From PALSA-612 sp963773055 (lineage in GTDB: Bacteria > Actinomycetota > Thermoleophilia > Gaiellales > Gaiellaceae), in NCBI GenBank assembly GCA_963773055.1, contig CAVYZL010000003.1:186001-250000 (forward strand): a DNA stretch of 64,000 bases, written 5' to 3'. This document shows positions 43,252 through 52,697 of the stretch, in pieces (positions within the stretch are counted from its first letter, which is position 1; each line of letters begins with the position of its first letter). A program made the translations under genes and the position numbers. The notes beneath the pieces were generated by a model, which made no database searches, was not told the DNA's origin, and saw only the letters and a list, made by a program, of their open reading frames with translations.

Positions 43252-43257
43252 TACGAT
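43252..43257 (+). promoter_or_regulatory. -10 box of the first substrate-binding protein gene
   Basis: TACGAT with 7 bases to the ATG at 43265. The stretch GAGGCGTAC(G/C)ATCG recurs upstream of the second paralog (TACCAT at 44872-44877), so the promoter was copied with the gene. Confidence 0.5.
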
Positions 43258-43264
43258 CGCCGCC

Positions 43265-44839
43265 ATGGTGCGGAGGGGCCTCCTGCTCACCGTCTCCACG
43301 GCGGCGGCATTGCTGCTCGCAGCGTCCGGAAGCCCACGCGCGCTCAAGGAGGGCGGTGCGTTCCGGATGGCGCTGACCTCTGTCGCCCAGGTCGGCACGA
43401 TCGACCCGGCACTCGCCGGAAACGAGATGCTCGTCTTACAGCCTGCGTGTGCCGCGTTGATGGCATACCCGGATGAGCCGCTGCCAGCCGGCATCGAGCT
43501 GGCACCCGACCTGGCGGAAGACTGGCCGGCGATCTCCAAGGATCGTGGGACGTACACCTTCACCGTCCGGAAAGATGCCCGCTTCTCGAACGGGGCTCCC
43601 GCGACGGCACAGGCATTCAAGCATGCGCTCGAGCGCATGTTCACCCCGGCAATGCAAACCGGCGCGGAGAGCTTCTTCGGAGACATCGTCGGAGCACGCA
43701 AGATGCTCGCCGGCAAGACGACCACTCTTGCGGGCGCCGTCGCGACGGGAAGGGTGCTGCGCCTGCGGCTGACGAAGCCGGTGCCGGACCTGCCCGCCCG
43801 CCTGAGCCTGCTCTGCGCCGTGCCGCCGACGCTCCCGGCCGACCCGGAGGGCGCCAAGGCTCCGCTCCCGAGCCCGGCCCCCTACTACGTCTCCAACTAC
43901 GTTCCCGGCGAGCGCGTCGTCATGGAGCGGAACCGGTTCTATCGCGGCTCACGGCCGCATCATGTCGACAGGATCACGGTCGAGCTGAACGCCGATGCGA
44001 CAGCGGTCGACCGCGTGGCGAAGGGCGAGCTCGACACGGTCGGGCCGACCCCAGATCTCACGCCGTTCCTCGCAGAGCTGGTTCCGCGGTACGGAATCAA
44101 CCGGTCACGCCTGTTCCTGCAGCCGTCCACGCTCAGGCGCATGTTCTTCCTCAACACTGCGCGGCCGCTGTTCAGGAACAACGTGAAGCTGCGGCAGGCG
44201 CTCAACTTCGCAGTCGATAGAGCGGCCGTGGGGCGTGAGTATGGACGCTACGCCACGACGCCGACCGACCAGTACACGTCGCCGGTCACGCCCGGCTTCC
44301 GAAACGAACGCATCTATCCGCTCACAGCCCCTGATCTTCGCCGCGCACGCGCGCTCGCGAAGGGTCGGCTGCGCTCGGGGAAGGCCGTCCTCTACACATG
44401 CGCCGAGCAGCAGCGGCCGGACTGCGTCGGCGTGCCGCTGGTCCTGCAGCGCGACCTGAAGGCGATCGGACTCGATGTCTCCATCAAGAAGTTTCCGCTC
44501 CCCGTTCTGATTCAGAAGCTCGCCACGCCGGGCGAGCCGTACGACCTGACATGGCTGGGCGAGATCACGCCCTACAACGACCCCGCGCTGTACTTCCCGC
44601 AGATCCAGGAGATCTCGCACTACAGCTCGTCAAAGTACGACCGGCTGCTGGCAGCCGCCGGCCGCCTCTCCGGGCCTGCCCGGTACCGAGCCTTCGGCGT
44701 GCTCGACGTCCAGCTCTCTAGGGACGAAGCGCCAGGCATCGCCGTCTTCAACGCGAATGCATGGGCGTTCGTCTCCGCCAGGACGGGCTGCGTCGTGATG
44801 AACCCCTCGCTCGACCTGACCGCGGTCTGCCTGAAGTAG
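43265..44839 (+). CDS. Oligopeptide-type ABC substrate-binding protein, copy 1
   Basis: A 524-residue family 5 binding protein. Signal peptide LLLTVSTAAALLLAASG without a lipobox Cys. Then TFTVRKDARFSNGAPATAQA, FKHALERMFTPAMQTGAESF, PYYVSNYVPGERVVMERNRF, FFLNTARPLFRNNVKLRQAL followed by NFAVDRAAV, and YPLTAPDLRRARAL, all matching DppA/OppA-like proteins. Conserved Cys near the middle (LLCAVPP) and the C-terminus (GCVVMNP, AVCLK) may form disulfides. No permease or ATPase gene is nearby. This copy is intact and is the reference for copies 2 and 3. Confidence 0.9.
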   Translation: MVRRGLLLTVSTAAALLLAASGSPRALKEGGAFRMALTSVAQVGTIDPALAGNEMLVLQPACAALMAYPDEPLPAGIELAPDLAEDWPAISKDRGTYTFTVRKDARFSNGAPATAQAFKHALERMFTPAMQTGAESFFGDIVGARKMLAGKTTTLAGAVATGRVLRLRLTKPVPDLPARLSLLCAVPPTLPADPEGAKAPLPSPAPYYVSNYVPGERVVMERNRFYRGSRPHHVDRITVELNADATAVDRVAKGELDTVGPTPDLTPFLAELVPRYGINRSRLFLQPSTLRRMFFLNTARPLFRNNVKLRQALNFAVDRAAVGREYGRYATTPTDQYTSPVTPGFRNERIYPLTAPDLRRARALAKGRLRSGKAVLYTCAEQQRPDCVGVPLVLQRDLKAIGLDVSIKKFPLPVLIQKLATPGEPYDLTWLGEITPYNDPALYFPQIQEISHYSSSKYDRLLAAAGRLSGPARYRAFGVLDVQLSRDEAPGIAVFNANAWAFVSARTGCVVMNPSLDLTAVCLK

Positions 44840-44886
44840 CCCGGGCTCTTTACCGGCGGGATAACGAGGCGTACCATCGTGTCACC

Positions 44887-46465
44887 GTGCGCAGCGTCGC
44901 TGCCCTGGCAGTGGCTGTCGTCGCGCTAGTTCTCGCGGCGGATGGGCATCCGCGCGGGATCACGGAGGGCGGCACGTTCCGCGTGACCGGGGGCCCCGAC
45001 ACGATCGACCCTGCGCTCGGGGCCCTGGATCCAGCCTGCGGCACCCTGATGTGGTATCCAGACAGGCCGGTCCCCGCAGGTCTGGTCCTACGACCCGAGC
45101 TCGCCGAGGCGGATCCGAACGTCTCGAGAGACCGCAGGACCTACACGTTCACGGTGCGCAAGGACGCGCGCTTCTCGAACGGCAAGCCGGTGACGGCGCA
45201 GGCCTTCAAGCATGCTCTGGAACGCATTCTCAATCCTGTGATGGACGCAGGCGCATCGTCGGATTTCACGGCGATCGTCGGCGCGCAGGAGATGCTCGAC
45301 CGCAAGACGTCGACCCTCGATGGCGCAGCCGTCAAGGGTCGAACGCTCACCCTACGGCTAACGAAGCCCGTCCCCGACTTTCTCGTGAAGATCGCCGGCT
45401 TGTGCGCGGTACCCCCAGACCTGCCGGTCAATCCGGAGGGCGCGGGGGCGCCGCTGCCGAGCGCGGCTCCCTACTACGCTGCCGAGTTCGTGCCCGGTGA
45501 GCGGCTCGTGCTGGAGCGCAACCGGTTCTACAGCGGAAACCGGGCCCACCACGTCGACCGCTTCGTCGCCTCGTTGAGCGCCGACCCGACCTCGGCGGTC
45601 GACGACATCGAAAGCGGAAAGTTCGACTGCTGCGTGGAGCGGGCAGCGGACATCGCCAAGCAGGCGGCCGAGCTCGCGCGCCGGTACGGCGTGAACAGGC
45701 CGGGCGGCCAGTACTTCGTCGTGCCCGGGGCTGGCCTGCGCGAATTCGTCCTCAACACGAGCGGACCGCTCTTCAAGAACAACCTGAAGCTCCGCCAGGC
45801 GATGAACTTCGCCGTCGACCGCAGGGCGCTTACGAAAACGATGGGCACCTTCATCGGCACGCCCACCGACCAGTACCTCTTGCCGGGTGCGCCGGGCTTC
45901 CGGAACGTGCACATCTACCCCCTCGAGGGCCCGAACCTGAAGAGGGCTCGCGCGCTCGCAAAGGGACACCTGCGAGGCGGCAAGGCGGTGCTCTACGCGC
46001 CCGACCTGCCATCCCGGGTCGCTGCGGCCGAGATCCTCAAGCAGGACCTGAAGGCGATCGGCCTCGAGGTCGACGCTCGTGCCTCAGCCGCCTGCTGTGC
46101 ATTTCTCGAAGCTAGCCACGGTCGGCGAGCCGTTCGACATCGGCGACGTCGGCTCTTCCGGGCCAGGCGCGCGGGACCCGACCGTCCTCAACTACCTGTT
46201 CGACGGCCGGACGATCGGCGAACCAGGGTTCGGCAACTTGTCCTACTTCGATTCGCCGAAGTACAACACCTGGCTCGCGCAGGCGTCGCGTCTGACCGGC
46301 GCCGAGCGCTACCGGACCTACGGCAAGCTCGACGTCGAGCTCTCCAGAGACGCCGCCCCGGCGATCCCCTTCGCAGCCATCAACGCGTGGGCGTTCGTCT
46401 CCAAGAGGACCGGCTGCGTGATCATGAACCCCGGCCTCGATCTGACGGCGGTCTGCCTGAAGTGA
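44887..46465 (+). CDS. Oligopeptide-type ABC substrate-binding protein, copy 2 (frameshifted)
   Basis: About 525 residues with one extra base near 46078 removed. It matches copy 1 throughout: TFTVRKDARFSNGKPVTAQA, FKHALERILNPVMDAGASSD, PYYAAEFVPGERLVLERNRF, FVLNTSGPLFKNNLKLRQAM, and after the break VPQPPAVHFSKLATVGEPFD up to GCVIMNPGLDLTAVCLK. The GTG at 44887 gives a Sec-type signal (ALAVAVVALVLAADG) without lipobox. Its stop overlaps the start of copy 3 as GTGA. Confidence 0.87.
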
Positions 46466-48060
46466 AGCGCGCGATCGCCGCAGCAGTCTGCGTCGTGGTC
46501 GGAGCGCTCGTGGCTGCCGGTGCGGGAAGCTCGAACCATGTCGCTGGAGAGCAACACGCTCCGGATGGCGATCCCGGCCGACGACTTCGACTCGATCGAT
46601 GCCGCAATCACCGGCATCGCCGCGACGACAACCATCGTGCGACTCACGTGCGCGAGCCTCATGGGAGCGCCCGACAAGCCGTTTCCCGCAGGGTCGCGCA
46701 TCGTCCCCGATCTCGCAGCCGGCTTTCCGAAGATCACGAACGGCGGGAAGACGTACACGTACACCCTCCGCAAGAATGCGCGCTTCAGCACCGGCGCACC
46801 CGTGACGGCCCGCGACGTCGACACACGATCAACCGAGTCCTCAGTCCATCGCTGAAGGCGTACGAGGCGACGTATCTGAGCGACATCGTCGGCGCGAAGG
46901 CCGTGATGGCGGGCAAGGCCAAGGCGGCAGCCGGTGTCCTCGCGCACGGTAACCGAGTGACGATCAGGCTCACGAAGCCGCTGGGTGACTTCAATGCCCG
47001 CGTCGCAGTCGCCGTCTGCGTCGTGCCGACGGCCATCGATGCGGACCCGGAAGGGGTCAAGCCGCCAGTGCCCACGGCGGCGCCCTACGCGATCACGGAA
47101 TACGTCCCCGGCGACCGGGTCGTGATCGAGCGGAATCGCTTCTACCGCGGTTCCCGGCCGCATCGCGTCGCCGGGATCGTCGTCGACCTTTCTCTCGATC
47201 CGGCGACCGCGCTCGACCGTGTCGATCGGGGCAGCCTCGACTACGCCTGGGTCCCCACGGGCGACTACGGCGATCGCGCTACGCGAGCTCCAGCGGAAAT
47301 ACGGAATCAACCGCACGCGCTTCTTCGCGGTGCCGGCGAGCTTTCTCCGCTACTTCGTGCTCAACACGACCGCTCTCTCTTCAAGGACAACGAGGCTCTG
47401 CGGCGCGCCGTGAATTTCGCCGTCGACCGGAAGGCGCTGCTGCGCGCACGCGGGCCGCTCGCCGGCTTCCTCACCGATCAATACCTGCCACCAGGCCTCC
47501 CCGGCTTCCAGGACGCGCACATCTACCCGCTCGAACGGCCCGACCTGAAGCGGGCTCGACAGCTCGCCAGGGGCGCCACGCGAAGCGGGAAGGGGGTCCT
47601 CTACACCCCTCGGCCACGCTCGGGAGCGTCCAGGCACAGATCGTCAAGGCGAACCTCGCGAACATCGGGCTCGACATCACGATCAAGAAGATCCCGGACT
47701 CGCTGTACTTCCAGAAGGTCGCCACGCCAGGTGAGCATTTCGACATCGCGTGGGCCGGATGGCTCGCCGATCTACCCGATCCCTCGTTGCTCAACGACCT
47801 CTTCGCAGGCGAGAACAGCCCCGACCCGAACTTCTCCCGCTTCGACTCGACGATCGTACAACGCGCGACTCGATCGGGCGTCGCGCCTCGTGGGGCAGAA
47901 GCGCTATCGCACGTATGGCCGGCTCGACGTCGATCTCGCACGCGATGCCGCGCCGGCGATCGCCTACGCGTACGACAACGCGCTCACGCTCGTCTCTAAG
48001 CGCGTCGGCTGCATCGTCCTCAACCCGTACCTCGACCTCGCCGCTGCCTGTCTGAAGTAG
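46462..48060 (+). CDS. Oligopeptide-type ABC substrate-binding protein, copy 3 (six frame breaks)
   Basis: About 532 residues when six single-base breaks (near 46535, 46815, 47272, 47373, 47612, 47855) are corrected; gains and losses balance. Each segment aligns in order with copies 1 and 2: TYTLRKNARFSTGAPVTARD, HTINRVLSPSLKAYEATYLS, PYAITEYVPGDRVVIERNRF, FFAVPASFLRYFVLNTT, LFKDNEALRRAVNFAVDRKA, FQKVATPGEHFDIAWAGWLA, GCIVLNPYLDLAAACLK. No in-frame nonsense codons appear outside the breaks, so low-quality sequence is as likely as a pseudogene. GTG start, Sec-type signal peptide. Confidence 0.78.
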   Translation: MKRAIAAAVCVVVGALVAAGAGSSNHVAGEQHAPDGDPGRRLRLDRCRNHRHRRDDNHRATHVREPHGSARQAVSRRVAHRPRSRSRLSEDHERREDVHVHPPQECALQHRRTRDGPRRRHTINRVLSPSLKAYEATYLSDIVGAKAVMAGKAKAAAGVLAHGNRVTIRLTKPLGDFNARVAVAVCVVPTAIDADPEGVKPPVPTAAPYAITEYVPGDRVVIERNRFYRGSRPHRVAGIVVDLSLDPATALDRVDRGSLDYAWVPTGDYGDRATRAPAEIRNQPHALLRGAGELSPLLRAQHDRSLFKDNEALRRAVNFAVDRKALLRARGPLAGFLTDQYLPPGLPGFQDAHIYPLERPDLKRARQLARGATRSGKGVLYTPRPRSGASRHRSSRRTSRTSGSTSRSRRSRTRCTSRRSPRQVSISTSRGPDGSPIYPIPRCSTTSSQARTAPTRTSPASTRRSYNARLDRASRLVGQKRYRTYGRLDVDLARDAAPAIAYAYDNALTLVSKRVGCIVLNPYLDLAAACLK

Positions 48061-49596
48061 CTACGCCGGCGCCTGGACGCTGACCCAGACGCGGCCGTCC
48101 GAGACGAGCACGCCGACCGGACGGCCGCCGACCGCGATCGTCTTGACGACCTTCCTCGAGACGGGATCGATCTTCGAGACCGTGCCGTCATCGGAGTTCG
48201 CCACCCAGACCGCGTCCTCACCTACCGCGATCCCGATCGGCGCCGCGCCGACCGCGATGTTGGTCGACGACCCCGACCGCGCGTCGTAGCGCGTGACGGA
48301 GTTGTCTCCGCGATCGGTGATCCAGACGATCCCGTCCGCGACCGCGACACCGCTCGGCTGCCGACCGACGTTGATCGTCGACACCTGGTCGCCGTCTCCG
48401 GGAGCATCCGCGAGAACGGTGTTGTCGCCCGAGTTCGCGATCCACACGGCGCCCTCGCCGACGGCGATCGCAGACGGTGAGCTGCCCGCGATCCCGGTGG
48501 CCACCTATCGCGTTCGTCCGTGGATCGATCTGACCGAGCACGGAGTTGCCGAACACCGCCCAGACGAAGCCCTCTCCGAAGGCAGCGCTTCCGGCGGTCG
48601 ACCGCTGTGTCACATCCACCGTCTTGGTCACGCCGAAGTTCGGGTCGAGTCGCGACACCGTGCCGAGGTAGCCCGTTCGCGATCCAGATCGCGCCGGATC
48701 CGCTCGCGAGCCCGGTCGGCGTCGACGGTCAACGGATACGTGCGCTCGAGCGATTCCGTCTCGGGGGAGATACGCGACAGGGTCTGGTCGTCGCCATTGG
48801 CCACCCAGATCGACCCGAAGCCCGCGGCGAGGCTGCCGGGGCGAATGCCCGTGGCGACGGAGCCGGTGACCTTGTCCGACTGCGGATCGATGATCGCGAG
48901 GGAGTTCGGCTTGACGTTTGCCGAGCCGCCGCCTCCTCCACCGCCGAGCGCAAAGACGGGGATGGCGACGGCCGCGGCGAGCACCCCGATCAGGGCCGCG
49001 CCGGCGTACATCCGCCGCCGCTTGCGCGCGAGCTCGACGTCGAGCGTCTTCAGCTGCCCGAACTCGCTCGGCAGGCCCTCGATCACGAGCTGGAACAGGT
49101 GCTCGGGGCGTTCGATGTCCTTGAGCCGGCGATCGCCGAGATCGCGGACGGTCACTCCGGGTGGGAGCTCGTCCTCGACGAGATCGCGCGTCGTGCGCGA
49201 GATCAGCACCTGGCCGCCGTGGCCGGCGGCGCCGATCCGGGCAGCCTTGTTGACGCCCATGCCCACGTAGCGCTCCTCGCCCACCTGCGGCTCGCCGGTG
49301 TGCAGACCGATGCGCACCTTGATCACGCCGCCTTCCGGCCAGGCGTGGGCTGCGAGGTCCCGCTGGATGGCGACTGCGGCTGCCACGGCGTCCTTCCCCC
49401 GCCGGAAGGCGATGAAGAAGGAATCGCCCTGCGTGTCCACCTCGCGCCCGTGGTGGGCGGCGGCGGCGGCGCGCACGATCTCCTGGTGCTCCGCCAGCGC
49501 GCCCGCGTAGGCGGGGCCGAGCCGCTTCAGGAGCTGCGTCGACCCCTCGATGTCCGTGAAGAGGAAGGTGACGGTGCCGGTCGGGAGCTCGGCCAT
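48061..49596 (-). CDS. Transmembrane class III cyclase with extracellular beta-propeller (frameshifted)
   Basis: About 510 residues with extra bases near 48505, 48672 and 48720 removed. Cyclase domain (about 8-180): VTFLFTDIEGSTQLLKRLG and VDTQGDSFFIAF carry the metal Asp residues, IKVRIGLHTGEPQVG follows, and VGMGVNKAARIG carries the Asn/Arg transition-state residues, so it looks active. One helix (MYAGAALIGVLAAAVAIPVF, about 196-216), then a Gly-rich linker and six or more propeller blades with repeating G-x-x-x-W-V-A-N and W-I-T-D strings, like Vgb/YVTN folds. It is convergent with the three binding-protein genes. Confidence 0.83.
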
Positions 49597-49620
49597 ACCA
49601 TCGGGAAGCTTGCCTGACGA

Positions 49621-50440
49621 TCAGACGAGAACGGACAAGGCGCCCCGCTCGGCCTCGAACACGGCCTCCGTCACGTCTCCGAGATCCTCGCCGTCAGCCT
49701 GGAGTGGGAGCGGGACGTCGCAGACGACCTCGATCCGGTCGAGGTCGTGGCCGGCTAGCACGCCTGGCGCCCCAACCAGCCCCCGGCCGAGCAGAAGCCG
49801 CGGCAGGAGCCGGGCAAGCGCAGCGCCGGTCACGCGTTCCGGCGCGACGACGTCGAGGCCGAGCTCGAACCGCGCGTCGCGCGAGACGCGCATCGGAAGC
49901 GGCCCCGCGTACGTGAACACCGCGTCGTTCGAGACGAAGGCGACGGCGGCCCGGCCCAGCCCCCTTACCTCGAGCCGCTCGTCGTAGCCCCCGAGCAGGC
50001 GTCCAGCGACGTAACGGGCGTATGCGAGGTCACCCGGCCGCTTCCCCTGTTGCGCACGTTTCACCGTCTCCATCTCGCGGACGACGTCGGAATCGACGCC
50101 GATGCCTGAGGCAAACGCGAACCGCCGGCCGTTGACACGGCCGAGCGAGATCCGCCTCGGCCGCCCGCCGAGAGCCCGCGCGAGCACGTTCGAGTGCCCG
50201 GCCGCGATGATCCCGAGCGCGACGTCCGGCCTGATCCCGTTCAGCACCTCGTTGACGACGCCGTCGCCTCCGAGCACCCACACCTCGTCCCCGGCTGCGC
50301 CGCCGGCGAGCTCCGTCGCCTGCCCACGCCGCTCGGTGCGAAGGGTCTCGACAGGCGCAAGGCGTGCCTCCGCCTCCGCCACGCGGGCGTCCGTCACGCG
50401 GGTCGCGCGCGGGATTGACGATCAGCGTCCGGCGAGGCAT
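49621..50440 (-). CDS. Diacylglycerol kinase-family lipid kinase (frameshifted at the N-terminus)
   Basis: About 272 residues with one extra base near 50415 removed. The ATG at 50440 gives MPRRTLIVNP, the usual N-P strand, then RATRVTDARVAEAEARLAPV in the other frame. Catalytic loop VWVLGGDGVVNEVLNGI (G-G-D-G), GIIAAGHSNVLARALGG, and C-terminal beta domain with FAFASGIGVDSDVVREME and PLPLQADGEDLGD. It would phosphorylate diacylglycerol or a related lipid; the substrate is open. Its ATG shares a base with the upstream oxidoreductase stop. Confidence 0.82.
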
Positions 50441-51517
50441 CAGATGACGAATGCCTCGGGTCGCACGTCGCCGCGCGCGAAGCGCTCGACCGCGAACGGC
50501 GTGAGGTCGAGGACAGGCGCCCTGCCGGCGACGAGATCCGCGACGTACTCGCCGACCCCCGGCGCCTGCTGGAACCCGTGGCCGGAGAAGCCGGTCGCGT
50601 ACAGGAAGCGCGACGGCGACTCCGCCTCGCCGACGATCGCGTTGTGGTCGGGGCTCACCTCGTAGTAGCCCCACCAGGACGACTGCACCGGCAGCTCTGC
50701 GAGCAACGGCAGCCGTCGCGACGCGGGCTCGGCCAGCTCCTCGAGGGTCTGCTCCCGCCCGCCGAAGACGAGCCCGGGCCCTTCGCGGTGGAAGTAGAAG
50801 CTCGTCGAGAAGTCGATCGTCAGCGGGAGCCGCGTGGGGAGACCGCCGTCCGTCGGCGTGAAGTGCATCCAGCGCGGCTCGCCTTCAACGGGGATGTCGA
50901 CGCCGGCCATCGCGCCCACCTCCCGCGACCAGGCGCCCGCGCAGCACACGACGGTGTCGGTCGCGATCGAACCGGCCGTCGTCTCGACGCCGACGATCCT
51001 GCCGCTCGCGAATGTCGATACCGGTCAGCGCGCAGTGCTGACGGACGTCGAGGTCCCGCGCGTACCACTGGACTACGGCCTCGGGCGTCGCCCAGCCGTC
51101 GAGCTCGCAGTACACCGCGGCCAGCAGGCCGTCCGGCGCGAGCTGCGGGACGATCGCGAGCGCCTCGTCGACAGACAGCTCGCGCGACGGCACGCCGAGC
51201 GCGTGCTGGAGAGCGAGCGCCGCCTGGAACCGCTCGACGTCGGGCTCGTTGTCGAGGAGGAACAGGTAGCCGTCCTGCCGGAGGTCGATGCCGTCCATCC
51301 TTTCCAGAGCGTCGAGCGACCGCAACGCGATCTGCACGTTCAACGCGTCGGCGAACTGCGTGCGAAAGCCTCCGGCGGACTTGCTCGTCGAGCCTGATGC
51401 GAGCTCGTCCCGCTCGAGCAGGACGACGTCGTCGACGCCGAGCCGGTGGAGATGCCACGCGACGCTCGCGCCCATGGCACCGCCACCGACCACGACGACC
51501 TCGGCCGTGTTCCGCAC
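50440..51517 (-). CDS. FAD-dependent oxidoreductase, DAO/sarcosine oxidase-like (frameshifted)
   Basis: About 358 residues with one extra base near 51012 removed. EVVVVGGGAMGASVAWHLHR is the FAD loop, then VVLLERDELASGSTSKSAGG and FRTQFADALNVQIALRSLDA. After the break: ASGRIVGVETTAGSIATDTV, VVCCAGAWSREVGAMAG, YYEVSPDHNAIVGEAE, FLYATGFSGHGFQQAPGVGE. This is the layout of amine-oxidising DAO enzymes. GTG at 51517 with CAGAAT 6 bases upstream. It forms a two-gene operon with the lipid kinase. Confidence 0.84.
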
Positions 51518-51537
51518 GGCCGCATTCTGCTGCTTCG

Positions 51538-52005
51538 CTAGATGACGACGACGAGGAAGGGCACGTTCATCGGCGGCAGGAAGTTGTCCTCCGTGCCCAC
51601 GCCCCGCAGGGACACGCGGTACCCACCGTCGGGCTGGGGCACGCACGAGACGCTGCCGGCTGAGGCAGACATGCTGCTGGCGACGCAGCTCGCGCCTGAG
51701 ATCCCGATGAAGCGAACGTCCCACGATCCGGCTCCGGCGCGCTTCACCTGGACTGCCTTGCCGGTGCAATTGAATTTACGACCGAACGCCTGTCGGTCGG
51801 TCGTATACGTGTCGGGCAGGTTTTCGATGCCGTGCCCAGGCACACCGGTGACGACCGCCAGGGCGCGTACGGCACCATTGGCGCACCGGGGTTGCGGGGC
51901 AGACGACTTCTGGCCCAGCGCGAACGCGGACCCGGTGAGGGCGAAGAGGAGTGCGACTCCGGCGACGACGATGGCCGGGGATGGGAGGAGTCGACGAGAT
52001 GGCAT
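51538..52005 (-). CDS. Secreted protein of unknown function
   Basis: A 155-residue protein. Signal peptide AIVVAGVALLFALTGSAFA with cleavage after A-F-A near residue 30. The mature part has four Cys (CANGAVR, FNCTGKA, GASCVAS, VSCVPQP), suggesting two disulfides, and a beta-rich pattern ending in NVPFLVVVI. I do not recognise a family. The start is firm: AAAGGAGG lies 6 bases upstream of the ATG at 52005. Confidence 0.72.
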   Translation of the reverse strand: MPSRRLLPSPAIVVAGVALLFALTGSAFALGQKSSAPQPRCANGAVRALAVVTGVPGHGIENLPDTYTTDRQAFGRKFNCTGKAVQVKRAGAGSWDVRFIGISGASCVASSMSASAGSVSCVPQPDGGYRVSLRGVGTEDNFLPPMNVPFLVVVI

Positions 52006-52079
52006 TCAGCCTCCTTTCGGGCTACTGGAACTATCGCCCGCGCCCGGGACGGCAAAACCCCCATCCCGTGCAAACGGCT

Positions 52080-52655
52080 TCAGGAAGCGGTCGAGTAGCC
52101 GCGCATCCCGTCGACGAGCAGTGCATAGAAGCGGTCGGCGAGCTCGTCCGTGTCGCGCCCGGGCGTCAGCCACGTGTACGCCCAGTTCGCCGACGAGAGA
52201 AACAGCAGCCCCGAGATCCCGAGGTCGAGGTCTGAGCGCAGCTCGCCGAGATCACGCGCCTCGCGGAACAGCTCCCGGATCCGCTCCTCGTATCGCCGTC
52301 GCTCGGCGACGAATGCCTCGCGACGCTCGTCCTCGAGGTAGCGCCACTCGCGCGTGAACACGGTCGCGACGTCGAGCTGCTCGGCGACGACGCGGAGATG
52401 TGCCCGCAGCGCGAGGCGAATCCGCTCGCTCGCCGGCGCGTCGTCGGGCACAGCGTCGAGCGCGGCGTGGAACGCTTCGGCGCCCTCGGACGCGATCGTC
52501 CAGAGGAGGTCCTGCTTGGAGGCGATGTGCGCGTAGACAGAGCCCTTCTGGACGCCCATCGCCTCTGCGATGTCGCCGATCGACGTGCCGTGATAGCCCT
52601 TCTGTGCGAAGAGCTTTGCAGCCTCGCGCGTGAGCTCGGTGCGCCGCGTCGACAT
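52080..52655 (-). CDS. TetR/AcrR-family regulator
   Basis: A 191-residue protein. HTH at residues 5-50: ELTREAAKLFAQKGYHGTSI, GDIAEAMGVQKGSVYAHIAS. The C-terminal domain has FTREWRYLEDERREAFVAER, typical of the KstR/FadR/PaaR-like group (TetR_C with acyl-CoA-type ligands). It is divergent from paaA with only 42 bases between starts; a 10-bp palindrome lies there. It is the likely repressor of the phenylacetate genes, probably released by an acyl-CoA. Confidence 0.87.
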   Translation of the reverse strand: MSTRRTELTREAAKLFAQKGYHGTSIGDIAEAMGVQKGSVYAHIASKQDLLWTIASEGAEAFHAALDAVPDDAPASERIRLALRAHLRVVAEQLDVATVFTREWRYLEDERREAFVAERRRYEERIRELFREARDLGELRSDLDLGISGLLFLSSANWAYTWLTPGRDTDELADRFYALLVDGMRGYSTAS

Positions 52656-52672
52656 GGTACGCTCGTCACCCT

Positions 52673-52682
52673 AACGATCGTT
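52673..52682. promoter_or_regulatory. Putative TetR operator between the regulator gene and paaA
   Basis: AACGATCGTT is a perfect palindrome within CTAACGATCGTTCGGTTGGG. It lies between a plus-strand TACGCT (-10-like, 52659-52664) and the ribosome binding site GGGAGG (52688-52693) of paaA. Such CGATCG/CGTTCGGT sites are common TetR operators. Confidence 0.55.
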
Positions 52683-52697
52683 CGGTTGGGAGGTCGC

